Source: Arthrobacter sp. MYb227 (lineage in GTDB: Bacteria; Actinomycetota; Actinomycetes; Actinomycetales; Micrococcaceae). From it: a DNA stretch of 64,000 nucleotides. Positions within the stretch are counted from its first letter, which is position 1, and each line of letters opens with the position of its first letter. The position numbers and the translations under genes are program-made. The notes under the pieces are model-generated. The model had not been told where the DNA came from. It saw only the letters and a program-made list of their open reading frames with translations, and did no database searches. The DNA is taken from positions 1 to 64,000 of the forward strand of contig NZ_PCPT01000007.1 of assembly GCF_002975435.1 (NCBI RefSeq), in the 5' to 3' direction. Positions 44,646-57,293 of this stretch are shown in pieces.

Positions 44646-44674
44646 TTTACAGCCCTAGCCTGTAGCACTAGCGT
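44646..44674 (+). promoter_or_regulatory. Sigma70-type promoter of gabD
   Basis: TTTACA (44646-44651), a 17-base spacer and TAGCGT (44669-44674, TAnnnT) lie about 54 bases upstream of the gabD start. Spacing is ideal, hexamers are fair. Confidence 0.5.
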
Positions 44675-44698
44675 GGGCAGTGAACTGATCCACTGCCC
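44675..44698 (+). promoter_or_regulatory. Palindrome at the gabD transcription start
   Basis: GGGCAGTG (44675-44682) and CACTGCCC (44691-44698) are perfect inverted repeats around an 8-base centre, directly after the -10 hexamer. It could be an operator covering +1 or an RNA hairpin at the 5' end of the message. Confidence 0.5.
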
Positions 44699-44727
44699 GT
44701 AATTTTCGTTCAAGGGAGAACGCCCCG

Positions 44728-46209
44728 ATGACCATTACCCCAGAGCGTGAAGCTGCGCTACTTGCCTCCGTCCCCACCGGTCTGCTGATCAACGGCGAAT
44801 GGCGCGATGCCTCCGACGGCGGCACCTTTGATGTCTTCGACCCGGCCACCGGTGAGAAGCTGGCGACGCTGGCCTCCGCCACCTCCGAGGACGCTATGGC
44901 GGCACTTGACGCCGCCGACGCCGTCCAAGCCTCGTGGGCACTGACAGCACCGCGCGAACGCGCCGAGATCCTGCGCCGTGCCTTTGACATGATCACCGCC
45001 CGCGCCGAGGATTTTGCACTGTTGATGAGCCTAGAAATGGGCAAACCAATTCCAGAGGCCCGCGGTGAAGTTACCTACGGCGCAGAATTCCTGCGCTGGT
45101 TCTCCGAGGAAACCGTCCGTGACTACGGCCGCTACCTCACCACCCCGGAGGGCAAAAATAAGATCATCGTGCAGACCAAGCCCGTTGGCCCGTGCCTGCT
45201 GATCACCCCGTGGAACTTCCCACTTGCCATGGCAACCCGCAAGGTGGGCCCAGCAGTAGCCGCAGGCTGCACCATGGTGCTCAAGCCGGCCAAGCTCACC
45301 CCGCTGACCTCCCAGCTCTTCGCACAGGTCATGATGGAAGCCGGACTGCCCGCAGGCGTGCTGAACGTTGTTTCCTCCGCTTCGGCTTCGAAGATCTCCG
45401 GCCCGATCATGGCCGACTCGCGTCTGCGCAAGGTCTCCTTCACCGGCTCCACAGCGGTTGGCAAGATGCTTATGAAGGACGCAACCGAGAACGTGCTGCG
45501 GACCTCCATGGAACTTGGCGGCAATGCACCGTTCCTGGTCTTCGAAGATGCTGACATTGACGCAGCAGTTGAGGGCGCGATGGCAGCGAAGATGCGCAAC
45601 ATGGGCGAGGCCTGCACCGCAGCAAACCGCTTCTTGGTTCACGAAGCCGTTGCAGAGGAATTCACCACCAAGTTCGCCGCAGCCATGGGCGCACTGAAGA
45701 CCGGTCGTGGCACCGACCCGAGCACCAACGTCGGCCCGCTGATTGACGGCAATGCCCGCGATGATGTTCACGCGCTTGTTGAAAAGGCAGTTGCAGCCGG
45801 TGCCATTGCAATCACCGGCGGCGCACCCGTTGAAGGCCCAGGCTTCTTCTACGCCCCGACCGTGCTGAGCAACGTTGCTAACGATGCCGAGATCCTCCGC
45901 CAGGAAATCTTCGGACCCGTAGCCCCGGTGACTACCTTCCGCGATGAGGCACACGCCATCGAGCTGGCCAACGCCTCCGAGTACGGCCTGGCGTCGTACA
46001 TCTTCACCAAGGACCACAACCGCCTGTTCCGCGTTGCTGAGCAGATCGAGTTCGGCCTGGTCGGCTTCAACGCCGGTGTCATCTCAAACGCCGCAGCACC
46101 GTTCGGCGGTGTGAAACATTCGGGTCTGGGACGCGAGGGCGGCGCCGAGGGTCTTGCCGAGTACACAACCACCCAGTACATCGGTATCGCAGATCCGTAC
46201 GCAGTCTAA
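44728..46209 (+). CDS. gabD: NAD(P)-dependent succinate-semialdehyde dehydrogenase
   Basis: 493 residues of the ALDH superfamily. Active-site Cys is in NMGEACTAANR near residue 295 and the general-base Glu in MELGGNAPFLVFEDADID near 262; the nucleotide-binding turn is SFTGSTAVGK near 240; TPWNFPLAMATRKVGPA near 155. The sequence (ISNAAAPFGGVKHSGLGREGG end) matches the GabD group, converting succinate semialdehyde to succinate; related aldehydes remain possible. AAGGGAGAA precedes ATG 44728. Monocistronic: own promoter and palindrome upstream, terminator downstream; no gabT here. Confidence 0.9.
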   Translation: MTITPEREAALLASVPTGLLINGEWRDASDGGTFDVFDPATGEKLATLASATSEDAMAALDAADAVQASWALTAPRERAEILRRAFDMITARAEDFALLMSLEMGKPIPEARGEVTYGAEFLRWFSEETVRDYGRYLTTPEGKNKIIVQTKPVGPCLLITPWNFPLAMATRKVGPAVAAGCTMVLKPAKLTPLTSQLFAQVMMEAGLPAGVLNVVSSASASKISGPIMADSRLRKVSFTGSTAVGKMLMKDATENVLRTSMELGGNAPFLVFEDADIDAAVEGAMAAKMRNMGEACTAANRFLVHEAVAEEFTTKFAAAMGALKTGRGTDPSTNVGPLIDGNARDDVHALVEKAVAAGAIAITGGAPVEGPGFFYAPTVLSNVANDAEILRQEIFGPVAPVTTFRDEAHAIELANASEYGLASYIFTKDHNRLFRVAEQIEFGLVGFNAGVISNAAAPFGGVKHSGLGREGGAEGLAEYTTTQYIGIADPYAV

Positions 46210-46251
46210 GTAAATAGCTCGCGGTACCTAATTCAGGTTCCTGCAAAGTAG

Positions 46252-46289
46252 AGCGACGTGTGTTGGCGAATTCACCCACACACGTCGCT
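46252..46289. terminator. Terminator between gabD and rmlA
   Basis: AGCGACGTGTGT (46252-46263) pairs perfectly with ACACACGTCGCT (46278-46289), followed by TTTA; usable from both sides of the convergent pair. Confidence 0.75.
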
Positions 46290-46327
46290 TTACTGTTCCC
46301 GCGTTCACCTCTGGGTTTGAACGGATG

Positions 46328-47212
46328 CTAGTGATAGGGGTCTTCAAACTTTTGTTCGAGCAACATCCGCAGGTAGGCACCATAGCCGCTCTTACCTAGT
46401 TTGGCGGCACGCGCCTCCAACGATTCATCATCGATGTAACCCTTGCGCCAAGCGATTTCTTCGGGGACACCAATTTTTAGTCCTTGACGGGCCTCGATAG
46501 TTCGCACAAAATTCGATGCATCATTGAGCGAATCAAAGGTTCCGGTATCCAGCCAGGCAGTCCCTCGGGCAAGCACGTTGACCCGCAAAGAACCCTCCTG
46601 AAGGTATTGGCGGTTAATATCGGTAATTTCGAGTTCTCCGCGAGCTGAGGGCCGTAGATTCCGTGCTCGTTCGACAACGCTGTTGTCATAGAAGTACAAG
46701 CCCGGAACCGCGTAATGACTTTTTGGCTGTTCGGGCTTTTCCTCAAGCGAGACTGCCTGACCCGCAGCATCGAACTCGACAACACCATATGCCCCGGGGT
46801 CCTTGACCCAATAACCAAAGATTGAGGCTCCGGCTTCGGAATGAAAATCGGCCAGCTGTGTTCCAAAACCTGGGCCATGGAAAATGTTGTCACCCAAGAC
46901 CAACGCGATTGCCTCATTGCCAATATGCGATTCTCCGATCATGAACGCCTGAGCCAACCCATCGGGGGATTCTTGAACTGCATAGTCAAGATTGATCCCA
47001 AAGTCTGAGCCGTCGCCTAGAAGTCCCCGAAATTGTGGTGCATCGGATGGAGTGGTGATAACAAGAATGTCTTTGATTCCAGCAAGCATCAATGTGCTCA
47101 ACGGATAATAAATCATGGGTTTGTCATAAACAGGTACTAGCTGTTTTGAAATCCCATACGTGATCGGATGTAGCCGCGATCCAGTTCCCCCAGCAAGAAT
47201 GATCCCCCTCAT
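46328..47212 (-). CDS. rmlA: Glucose-1-phosphate thymidylyltransferase
   Basis: 294 residues; makes dTDP-glucose, the first step of dTDP-L-rhamnose synthesis. Motifs: [17 protein letters not shown] with the nucleotide-binding Gly loop and Arg, [26 protein letters not shown] with a metal-binding Asp, and [11 protein letters not shown] 47212 gives the normal length; the frame is open 18 codons upstream. No good ribosome binding site is seen there, while TACTAT lies six bases before the ATG, so a leaderless message is conceivable. Divergent from rmlB with 56 bases between starts. Confidence 0.95.
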   Translation of the reverse strand: MRGIILAGGTGSRLHPITYGISKQLVPVYDKPMIYYPLSTLMLAGIKDILVITTPSDAPQFRGLLGDGSDFGINLDYAVQESPDGLAQAFMIGESHIGNEAIALVLGDNIFHGPGFGTQLADFHSEAGASIFGYWVKDPGAYGVVEFDAAGQAVSLEEKPEQPKSHYAVPGLYFYDNSVVERARNLRPSARGELEITDINRQYLQEGSLRVNVLARGTAWLDTGTFDSLNDASNFVRTIEARQGLKIGVPEEIAWRKGYIDDESLEARAAKLGKSGYGAYLRMLLEQKFEDPYH

Positions 47213-47235
47213 AACGCCATAGTAGGCACACCTAG

Positions 47236-49684
<2,449 letters not shown>

Positions 49685-49703
<19 letters not shown>

Positions 49704-52126
49704 TGAGCAGTTTCTAAGGGCTTAGGAGCAAACACCGACCGTGGCCATAAAACTGTACAGAGCCTTGAACCAAAGGACTGTTCTTTAGCCATGGCATGGC
49801 CAATATTTTCTAAGGCATCAGTGAGTTCTTGGGTAGTGAAGAGCTTTAGTGTGGTTTGGGAATAGTTTTGGTGTTCGTAGCTTGTTGCAAGCATCTGAAG
49901 ATCGGCAGAAACCGTGGCGAAATGCTTGGCAAGACGGCGTGAATAATCACCTGCCGATTCATCTTGACGCATGGGTTTTGCATGATCGATACCCAATGCC
50001 ACCAATTCGGCCCATGCGGCAGCTGCACCAGTTTCGCTCCCAAGCGTGCCAGGTTTTTCTATTGCCGAGATTCGAGTCGAACGTTGGATTCGACGCATCA
50101 GTAGCGGAACACCAGCAATGAGGACGATGGCTAGAGCACCGAGCCATGGCCAGGGGGAGACCGGTTCATCCGCCGAAGGTTGGTTTGTTGCGGCTCCCGA
50201 CTGAGCGGAAGGGGACGTAGGAGCGCTTTGTTCCGAACGCTTGGCTGTGGGATTAGTTAGACGTGGATCTTCACCCTGGCTTGGGGTCGGCGCTGCCTGC
50301 GCCGGAGCGTAAGCCGGAGGCACTCCGCGGCCCGGAGTTGGCTCAAATGCTACCCACCCGGCCCCCGGGAAATAGAGCTCGGGCCAGGCATGAGCATTTC
50401 GTGAGGTCACGGAGAACTCGTTGAGTTTAGTTCCGGAACTGCTGGTCACGGAATCTCCGCTTGGATCTCCTGGTGAGTACCCGGTGACGATCCGACTTGG
50501 AATGTTTAACGTCCTAGCCATGAGCGCCATGGTTGAGGCGAAATGGATACAGTATCCCGATTTTTTCTCTAAGAAAGCAGCAATGACATCCATGCCGCTA
50601 CCGTCATAACCGTCCTGAACCGGGGTTTTCTCGGAGTACGTGAATGCTTTAGAACGTAGGTAATCCTGTATGGCAACGGCTTGCTCGTATGCTGTAGCGT
50701 CCTCAACACCAGCGGTGGCCTTCTCGATGACAGTGTTTACAGATTTTGGTACGTTGTTGGGCAATTGCGAGTATTCGGGATTAACCGAATCAAAGTAGCC
50801 CTCGTCTAACTGTCGGCTGGCCTCATGCAGTGTTTGTGAAGTGATCTTAGGTTCTTGGCTTAAACCAATGAAGTCTTGCTCGGCAGATTGCCCCGGATTT
50901 TGTGTCAGGACGGTACTGGTATCGGGGATCCATTGCCAGTTCGAGGACAAACCCTCCACAGATGTTAGGTTCCCGGGAACCGGCAGCCAAGCACCGCGAT
51001 ACCTGTCGGTCACCACGCGCGTGATCACCGCGTGACTTTCGGAAATCATCGTGGGGAACATGGGCACCGGAAGACTTTCAGATACTGGAACCCGCAACAA
51101 AGAATCATCGGGTTTCCATTTGGTCCCCTCCAGATTGCCAATGACCGAGGTGCGCAAATACAAGGGGGATGTGGCATCCGTGTAGTAACGCAACACCTGG
51201 CCCGAGGAACTGCTGCGCAGATCATTACCTAAGGCGATCATTGGGTCAATATTGGTTGCCACATTGCCCCATGAAGGGCGGGTGCCTTCAACCAACATTC
51301 CCTTGCTGAAGCCGGGTACGATTCCTGGAAGCAGCAACATAGTGATCAAGGCGCCCACCAGCACCACAACACCCTGGATCATTGAGTTTCCGGGTTTAGC
51401 AGGGAGACGCACATGAAGCTTGGAACCGGAGCCTAAGGTTTCGACCTGCACGGGATGTCCATCGAGCTTAGGATGTACCACCTCAAGCCGACGTGCCGCA
51501 GCAAGAATGAACAAGAACCCCACGCCGGTGGTGGCGACGCTGCCAATGCCTGCGCCCTGCGGTTCGAAGAGCGAAGCGATGGTCAGGAACAGGGCTAAGG
51601 GAATCCCGGCTATGACAGGTGCACGCAACGTGAAAGCAAGAGTATCCACGGCCAAAGAGATAACCGCGGCCCAGATAGTCACGGAGAAGACTATGACCCC
51701 GGTACTTGGAACGGGCGGGACCTGGGAACCCATCTGGGTGTTGGCCAATTCCCACACCTGCAGGAGCGCCTGGTAAGTGGCCGAAGTGGGGATGAAACCC
51801 AGAAACGCGGTATTAGCGAAGAATAAAAAGGTCATTGTCAGGATTGCCGCAAGCAAACCCAACACCGGGGGCAGGAAACGTGGCACCACAAAATAGCGTG
51901 CGGTGTTTGTGACCAATAACAGCACGACCACCACGATGCCGACCTGAACCATCCACCCCCAATCACTGATGACTCCGTGGAGGCTAGCGGTTGCCGCCAG
52001 CACGGCAAATGCCGTGGCAGCGAAAGCGAAGAACGCCGAAATCCTCGATTTTCCAGAACGCAACGCGGTTGGGGATGATGGCGGTTCGGCCTGGGACCGC
52101 GCTCGGGTCAATGTTGAAGCACTCAT
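49685..52126 (-). CDS. TgpA-like transglutaminase-core membrane protein
   Basis: 813 residues. Five to six membrane helices in the first ~300 residues (DUF3488/TgpA N-domain), then an extracytoplasmic transglutaminase core with Cys in KKSGYCIHFASTMALMAR, His in SRNAHAWPELYF and a downstream FEPTPGR; a Pro/Ser-rich linker, one more span and a ~130-residue DUF4129-like cytoplasmic tail. The substrate is unknown. The start ATG 52126 overlaps the DUF58 stop (ATGA). With DUF58 and MoxR it forms the widespread three-gene operon in which the AAA+ protein is thought to act as a chaperone. Confidence 0.92.
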
Positions 52127-53547
52127 ACGGACCTGCCAATTTCTTCCCAGGCATCGGCGAGTGAGGTTTTGGGCGATACCGCAAGAGCACTCCACCCGAC
52201 CTGCCTGAAACGGTCAATAATGGGCTGCGCATGTTCGGGTCGGTGAACAATCGAGAACACCATCACCTTGCGCTGGGCACCCACAGCATCGATCCACATA
52301 TTTGCTGCGGCCAAAGGAATCTCACCCAAGAACAACACCAAGCGGTCCCCATCGGCACGCAACCGTGTCCTCATGGCGGTGCTCATTGAAGACGGCGAAG
52401 CCTGATCAATTCGATTACTGCTGTCTTCCAGCCCCAGGGCAGCCAATGCACCTTGCATTTCCTCTACTGCATGAGGACCCACAAAGACTTCCTCTCCGGT
52501 TTCGGAACCGGATGCCGAGATCTGGTTGATGGGCCTTGCTTGCTGATCCAGCACCTCCACACCAAAACCGGTGTTAGAAAGGTGCGCACCAATGGCCAGG
52601 GCAGCCTGCACCGCCCACTCAAAACGATGACTCGACTGCTTAGAAGGCGCGGTGTATTGAGGAATATCAATGCCCAGTTCGGCACCTACACCTTGTTGTA
52701 GAAATGCTGCCCGGGACCGGTCAAGGATGAGCAAGGCCCGCGGCGTGGCCCGATAGTCCTCTTGCCGGACCATGATTTCTCCACGCCTAGCTGTTGCCGG
52801 CCAGTGAATGCGCTGTATTGAGTCCCCATCACGATATTCGCGGGTCATGACATCGAAGGAGTCAGGGGTTAACCGCCGATTGGCACTTGCTTCGCCATGG
52901 GCTCCGCGCTCGCCGGGCATCGGACCAGGTTCCAGAATTTCTTTGATGGGCATGGCAACCAACGCACTTGGCCGATCCACCGAGGAAGGCCGAGTGGCTA
53001 AACCAAACACGTCTGTAACTTGGGCATTTACTGGCCCTATGGCGTAGATGCCGCGGGAAGCCAAACGAAGCCGATATTCATAAAGACTCTTAGAACCATC
53101 CCCACTGATCAACGCATGTGGTGTGGGGTAGGAAAATTGGGGTCCGTGCCCAAAATCTTGGGGCAGAGTGTCACTGAGTAAGAGCTGGCCAGGTGAGCGC
53201 CCTTGATGGGAGATGGTGAGCCGCACCCGCACCCCGGCACCGGTGGTTGCAACGTTTGGGTTAAAGGTGCGTGAAACGGCCAAAGATGAAGAGCCAAAGC
53301 GCAGCACGAAGGCAGCAAGAAGCGGCACAACAATGAGGAATAGGGCAATGGCCATGAGCTCCCGCCGACCCAACATCCAGGCACCCACTAGGGCGAGGAT
53401 ACCTGAAACAAAGATGCCCCACCCACGGGCAGTCAAGAAACCCAGGTGTATGCGTGCGCGTAAAGTCGCCGGTTCATCATCGATGGCCCAACGTGCTGTG
53501 TGAGGCGATTCTCGAAATTCGGCAGGTCCCGTTTCCAACTGGCTCAT
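52123..53547 (-). CDS. DUF58 domain protein
   Basis: 474 residues. Two membrane helices at about 50-90 are followed by a beta-rich part and then the DUF58 core with REYRDGDSIQRIHWPATAR near residue 235, the diagnostic segment, and a vWA-like sheet after it (ALLILDRSRAAF). DUF58 proteins accompany MoxR ATPases and transglutaminases; they are proposed to be MoxR clients. Middle gene of the operon: 21 bases after moxR, overlapping the transglutaminase gene by four. Confidence 0.92.
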   Translation of the reverse strand: MSQLETGPAEFRESPHTARWAIDDEPATLRARIHLGFLTARGWGIFVSGILALVGAWMLGRRELMAIALFLIVVPLLAAFVLRFGSSSLAVSRTFNPNVATTGAGVRVRLTISHQGRSPGQLLLSDTLPQDFGHGPQFSYPTPHALISGDGSKSLYEYRLRLASRGIYAIGPVNAQVTDVFGLATRPSSVDRPSALVAMPIKEILEPGPMPGERGAHGEASANRRLTPDSFDVMTREYRDGDSIQRIHWPATARRGEIMVRQEDYRATPRALLILDRSRAAFLQQGVGAELGIDIPQYTAPSKQSSHRFEWAVQAALAIGAHLSNTGFGVEVLDQQARPINQISASGSETGEEVFVGPHAVEEMQGALAALGLEDSSNRIDQASPSSMSTAMRTRLRADGDRLVLFLGEIPLAAANMWIDAVGAQRKVMVFSIVHRPEHAQPIIDRFRQVGWSALAVSPKTSLADAWEEIGRSV

Positions 53548-53568
53548 GGTCTGTAGCTATCTGCTGAC

Positions 53569-54549
53569 TTAGCCGCGCGCCCCGGCGCGCACAGGTATGG
53601 CATTGAGGATCTGGGCAAGCACGGACTCGGCATTGCTACCGGAGGCCTCAGCCCGGCGATGCAAGATCAGGCGATGACCCAAAACATCTGTAGCAATCTT
53701 TCGTACATCTTCGGGCAACACAAAATCCCGTGCGTTGAGTGCGGCTTCGGCCTTGGCAGCGCGCAAAAGTTGCAAAAGAGAACGAGGTGAAGCGCCCAAA
53801 CGTATATCGCTATGTTCCCGGGTCGCCCTGCCTAAAGACACAATGTATTCCTTGACAGGTTCGGAGACAAACACTGCTGCAACGGTTTTGATCAGCGTAT
53901 GAAGCTGCGAAAGATCAAGCACCGGGCGCACAGCATCCAAGGGAGAAACCGATTGGTGGGTTTCGAGCATTGACATTTCGGCTGCTGCATCAGGGTAACC
54001 CATGGAAATTTTTGCCATGAATCTATCCCGTTGAGCCTCAGGTAGCGGAAAGGTTCCTTCGAGCTCAATGGGGTTCTGGGTAGCGATGACCATGAAAGGG
54101 CTTTCCAAGGTGTGGGTAATTCCATCGACGGTGACTTGGCCTTCCTCCATGCATTCGAGAAGGGCGGATTGGGTTTTTGCATTGGCTCGGTTAATTTCAT
54201 CCCCGATCACTATGTGAGCAAAGACCGGACCAGGACGGAATTGAAACTCGTGGGTTTCCTGATTGAAAATTGAAACGCCGGTAACGTCCGAGGGTAATAA
54301 ATCGGGGGTGAATTGAATCCTATGCACACTGCAATCAACGGTCTTCGCAAGCGTCTTGGCCAGCATTGTCTTGCCAACGCCAGGCACGTCCTCCAACAAA
54401 AGATGACCCTGGGCTAAGAGTACGATCAACGCCGTACGGGCAACCTCGGCTTTCCCATCGATCACCGTGGCAACGGCATTCAGGATGCCCTCACAGACAC
54501 GACCAAACTCCTCCGCCGATAAAACCTGAGGTTCGGTGGATAGCGACAT
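53569..54549 (-). CDS. MoxR family AAA+ ATPase
   Basis: 326 residues. Walker A LLLEDVPGVGKTMLAK near residue 55, Walker B HIVIGDEINRAN near 115, sensor-1 MVIATQNPIE near 155 and an arginine-rich lid with LGASPRSLLQLLRAAK near 255. MoxR ATPases work with DUF58/vWA partners in assembling or maturing protein complexes. GGAGG lies eight bases before ATG 54549. First gene of its operon, divergent from tatD. Confidence 0.93.
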   Translation of the reverse strand: MSLSTEPQVLSAEEFGRVCEGILNAVATVIDGKAEVARTALIVLLAQGHLLLEDVPGVGKTMLAKTLAKTVDCSVHRIQFTPDLLPSDVTGVSIFNQETHEFQFRPGPVFAHIVIGDEINRANAKTQSALLECMEEGQVTVDGITHTLESPFMVIATQNPIELEGTFPLPEAQRDRFMAKISMGYPDAAAEMSMLETHQSVSPLDAVRPVLDLSQLHTLIKTVAAVFVSEPVKEYIVSLGRATREHSDIRLGASPRSLLQLLRAAKAEAALNARDFVLPEDVRKIATDVLGHRLILHRRAEASGSNAESVLAQILNAIPVRAGARG

Positions 54550-54723
54550 GCAATGCCCTCCTGAAATGGGAAGTGAAGTACTTATGAAATTCCTGCTTCA
54601 ACGATACCGGCATAGTTATGCTGGAGATCACATTCCTCACCAAGCACTTCCCGTGGCCACGTAACCTAGTGAAGGTACACCGGGTTTGCACTAGACGGCA
54701 GCCCGGAAATCTGGAGGAGCGCA

Positions 54724-55692
54724 ATGGCTATGGAACACGGCAGTCAACAACACCAGCTTGGGGATACCTTTGGTGTTCCCGAAGCTTACCTGCCCGTACT
54801 CGAGCTTGGCCCCGACGGAACCGAACTGACCCGCAGCACACAGGATGAGCGCGGTAAGAAACGTAACCTCTCTTACCCTTCGGCGCCCGAGCCGCTGCCC
54901 TTCAACGTTCCCGATAACCACACCCACATGGATTTTAAGGACGGAAAAATCGCGGTTACGGTGGCTCAAGCATTAGATGCCGCAAACGCCGTGGGTGTGC
55001 CAGGCGTCATCCAGGTGGGCTGCGATGTTGAATCCTCGGAGTTCGCGGTACGCGCTGCTCAGGAAGACTCCCGGGTCCTTGCTGCTGTTGCCATCCACCC
55101 GAACGACGCGGCACGTCTAGCGGCCACGGGAGAACTCGAAGCGGCACTGGCGGGAATTGAGGCGCTCGCCGGTCACGAGCGCGTGCGCGCCATAGGGGAA
55201 ACCGGGCTCGATTATTTTCGGACCGGCGAAGAGGGCCGCCCAGCCCAGGAACATTCCTTCCGAGAACATATTCGTATGGCACGAGATCACGGTAAAGCAC
55301 TGCAGATTCACGACCGTGATGCACATCTCGATGTTGTGCGTGTGCTCAAAGGCGAGCAGCTTCCTGAATACGTGGTTTTCCACTGTTTCTCGGGTGATGA
55401 GGAATTGGCCCGGATCTGTAATGAGCACGGATGGTATCTTTCATTTTCAGGAACCGTGACATTCAAGAATTCTAATGACTTGCGTGCTGCGTTATCGGTA
55501 GCCAGACCGGAATTATTACTTGTTGAAACGGATGCCCCATTTCTGACCCCGCATCCCTACCGGGGTCGACCCAATGCAAGCTACCTATTGCCACAGACGG
55601 TGCGATTTATGGCCGAACATCGAGGTATTGAGCTAGAAGAGTTCTGTCGATTGTTGGCAGCAAATACACAGCGCGTCTACGGAGACTTCTAG
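54724..55692 (+). CDS. tatD: TatD family metal-dependent hydrolase
   Basis: 322 residues. An N-terminal extension of ~60 residues precedes the TIM-barrel: metal ligands in DNHTHMDF (HxH), GETGLDYF (Glu), IHDRDA (His), FHCFSGD (His) and VETDAPFL (Asp), all intact. TatD proteins are 3'-5' DNases acting in DNA repair and quality control. GGAGG lies just upstream of ATG 54724. It heads the tatD-rpf-rsmA-ispE order known from Rv1008-Rv1011; metG, which usually precedes tatD, is not here. Confidence 0.92.
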   Translation: MAMEHGSQQHQLGDTFGVPEAYLPVLELGPDGTELTRSTQDERGKKRNLSYPSAPEPLPFNVPDNHTHMDFKDGKIAVTVAQALDAANAVGVPGVIQVGCDVESSEFAVRAAQEDSRVLAAVAIHPNDAARLAATGELEAALAGIEALAGHERVRAIGETGLDYFRTGEEGRPAQEHSFREHIRMARDHGKALQIHDRDAHLDVVRVLKGEQLPEYVVFHCFSGDEELARICNEHGWYLSFSGTVTFKNSNDLRAALSVARPELLLVETDAPFLTPHPYRGRPNASYLLPQTVRFMAEHRGIELEEFCRLLAANTQRVYGDF

Positions 55693-55766
55693 CCGATTTT
55701 TTATGCCAGAGTGGTCCGTGTCTCTTGCGGCCATATTACGATTCGGTTACGGTTGGTATTTAGTAG

Positions 55767-55797
55767 CCGGGATCGGGGAAGATTCCCGGGTGCTTTT
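55767..55797 (+). terminator. Weak hairpin between tatD and rpf
   Basis: CCGGGA (55767-55772) pairs with TCCCGG (55784-55789), then GTGCTTTTG follows. It may end the tatD transcript or be part of the rpf leader. Confidence 0.3.
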
Positions 55798-55920
55798 GAA
55801 ATCGTTCGCGGCCTCTAAAAACCGTTTTGTGGAGCTAGTACCTGAGCGACTTTCAGAAAGTACCTAATTCAGTGGACTCGCATTGGTATCTCTTCATGAA
55901 TTGACCGAATCACCGGTCGT

Positions 55921-57147
55921 TTGGGGGGATACGTTGGGGCCTTGTTCATTTCCCCGTGCCTGGATCAACACAAAGTTTGGAATCCTGTGCAGAATGCCCT
56001 CAGAAATCGTTGGGTGAAAATCGGCGCGCAAGCAGCCGTCCTAACAGCTTTGATCCTCGGTCTTGTCACTTTTGTTGGTGGCGGAAAGACTGTTGCCGTT
56101 GCCATTGATGGTCAGAGCCAAAGCGTATCCACCCGCGCCGCGACAGTGGCAGATGTTCTGAAGGACTCGCAGATCGAGGTTGATAGCCTAGATGTGGTTT
56201 CCCCTGGGCTTGATGCTCCTATCGCTGATGGTGAAGCAATTGAGATCAAGCGCAACAAATCTGTCCAGGTAAACATTGATGGCGTGGATCGCGTTGTACA
56301 CACCACGGGCCTGACGGTTGCCGATGTACTGAAGCAGCTCGACGTTGATGTGAAGAGCGATATCGCTCAGAGCGCTTCCGTGGAACTTGCCGCGTTGAGC
56401 ACACCCATCGATATTTCGACTCCTAAGGCAGTTGAAATCAAGGTTGATGGTGAGACCAAGAAGCTGGAATCCACCTCGCCGACCGTCGCTGAAGTCCTGA
56501 ATGAAGCAAAGATTAAACTCGGCAAGGATGACGAGCTAAACGTCAAGCCCGGCGATGCTATTACCGAGGGCATGGCTGTGAAGGTCACTCGCATCGAAAC
56601 AAAGAAGGTCACCGAGACCGAGAAGATTTCGCATGAGACCAAGACCGTCAAGGATGCCAAGGCACTGGAAGGCACCAAGAAGACAGTCACTAAGGGTGTC
56701 GACGGAGAGCGTACGCTCACCTACACGGTGACATTGCGAGATGGCAAGGAAGTTTCTAAGGACCTGGACGACAAGACTGTCACGACCAAGGCAGTTACCG
56801 AAGAAATTTCGGTTGGTACCAAGGAAAAGCCAAAACCAGCCAAGGCAAAGACAAAGTCTGAAGCCAAATCGAGCAAGGTCACCAAGACTCCTTCTAGCGT
56901 CTCCGGTGCATGGGCCGCACTTGCCAAATGTGAGTCCGGTGGAAACTGGTCAATCAATACCGGCAACGGTTACTACGGTGGACTGCAGTTCAGCGCCAGC
57001 AGCTGGCGTGGCGCCGGTGGCGGAAAATACGCAGCATTGCCGCACCAAGCAACACCTGCTCAGCAGATCGCAACCGCAGAAAATCTGCGCAAAAGCGGTG
57101 GCTGGGGCCACTGGCCAGCATGCTCCAGCAAGCTGGGACTGCGCTAA
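55921..57147 (+). CDS. rpfB: Resuscitation-promoting factor, RpfB type
   Basis: Up to 408 residues. A membrane anchor/signal (IGAQAAVLTALILGLVTFVG) is followed by three DUF348 repeats (each with the TVADVL or TVAEVL core, about 58 residues apart), a G5 domain (GVDGERTLTYTVTLRDGKEV), a Lys/Ala-rich linker and the C-terminal lysozyme-like Rpf domain with the catalytic Glu in AKCESGGNW and a closing Cys in HWPACSS. It is a muralytic enzyme that wakes dormant cells. The start is unresolved: TTG 55921, TTG 55942 and GTG 55987 are in frame, the last with TTTGGAA before it. No c-di-AMP riboswitch was recognised upstream. Confidence 0.93.
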   Translation: MGGYVGALFISPCLDQHKVWNPVQNALRNRWVKIGAQAAVLTALILGLVTFVGGGKTVAVAIDGQSQSVSTRAATVADVLKDSQIEVDSLDVVSPGLDAPIADGEAIEIKRNKSVQVNIDGVDRVVHTTGLTVADVLKQLDVDVKSDIAQSASVELAALSTPIDISTPKAVEIKVDGETKKLESTSPTVAEVLNEAKIKLGKDDELNVKPGDAITEGMAVKVTRIETKKVTETEKISHETKTVKDAKALEGTKKTVTKGVDGERTLTYTVTLRDGKEVSKDLDDKTVTTKAVTEEISVGTKEKPKPAKAKTKSEAKSSKVTKTPSSVSGAWAALAKCESGGNWSINTGNGYYGGLQFSASSWRGAGGGKYAALPHQATPAQQIATAENLRKSGGWGHWPACSSKLGLR

Positions 57148-57206
57148 ATCGTTCTCGATTGAATTCTTCTTCGGCCTTAGGCCCAGAAAAATATTAAGCT
57201 AATACA

Positions 57207-57244
57207 TCCGATGGGCTCCGCTTTTGTGGGGCCCATCGGAGTTT
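57207..57244 (+). terminator. Terminator after rpfB
   Basis: TCCGATGGGC (57207-57216) pairs perfectly with GCCCATCGGA (57231-57240), followed by GTTT. Confidence 0.75.
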
Positions 57245-57293
57245 ATGAGACGCATCGGTCTGCCGTGGCTGGTGCCTGAACTAAGATTGAACA

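Noticed and set aside
55693-55920. c-di-AMP (ydaO-type) riboswitch upstream of rpfB, as in some actinobacteria
   Set aside because: The conserved blocks I know for this class are not visible; only a weak hairpin is present.
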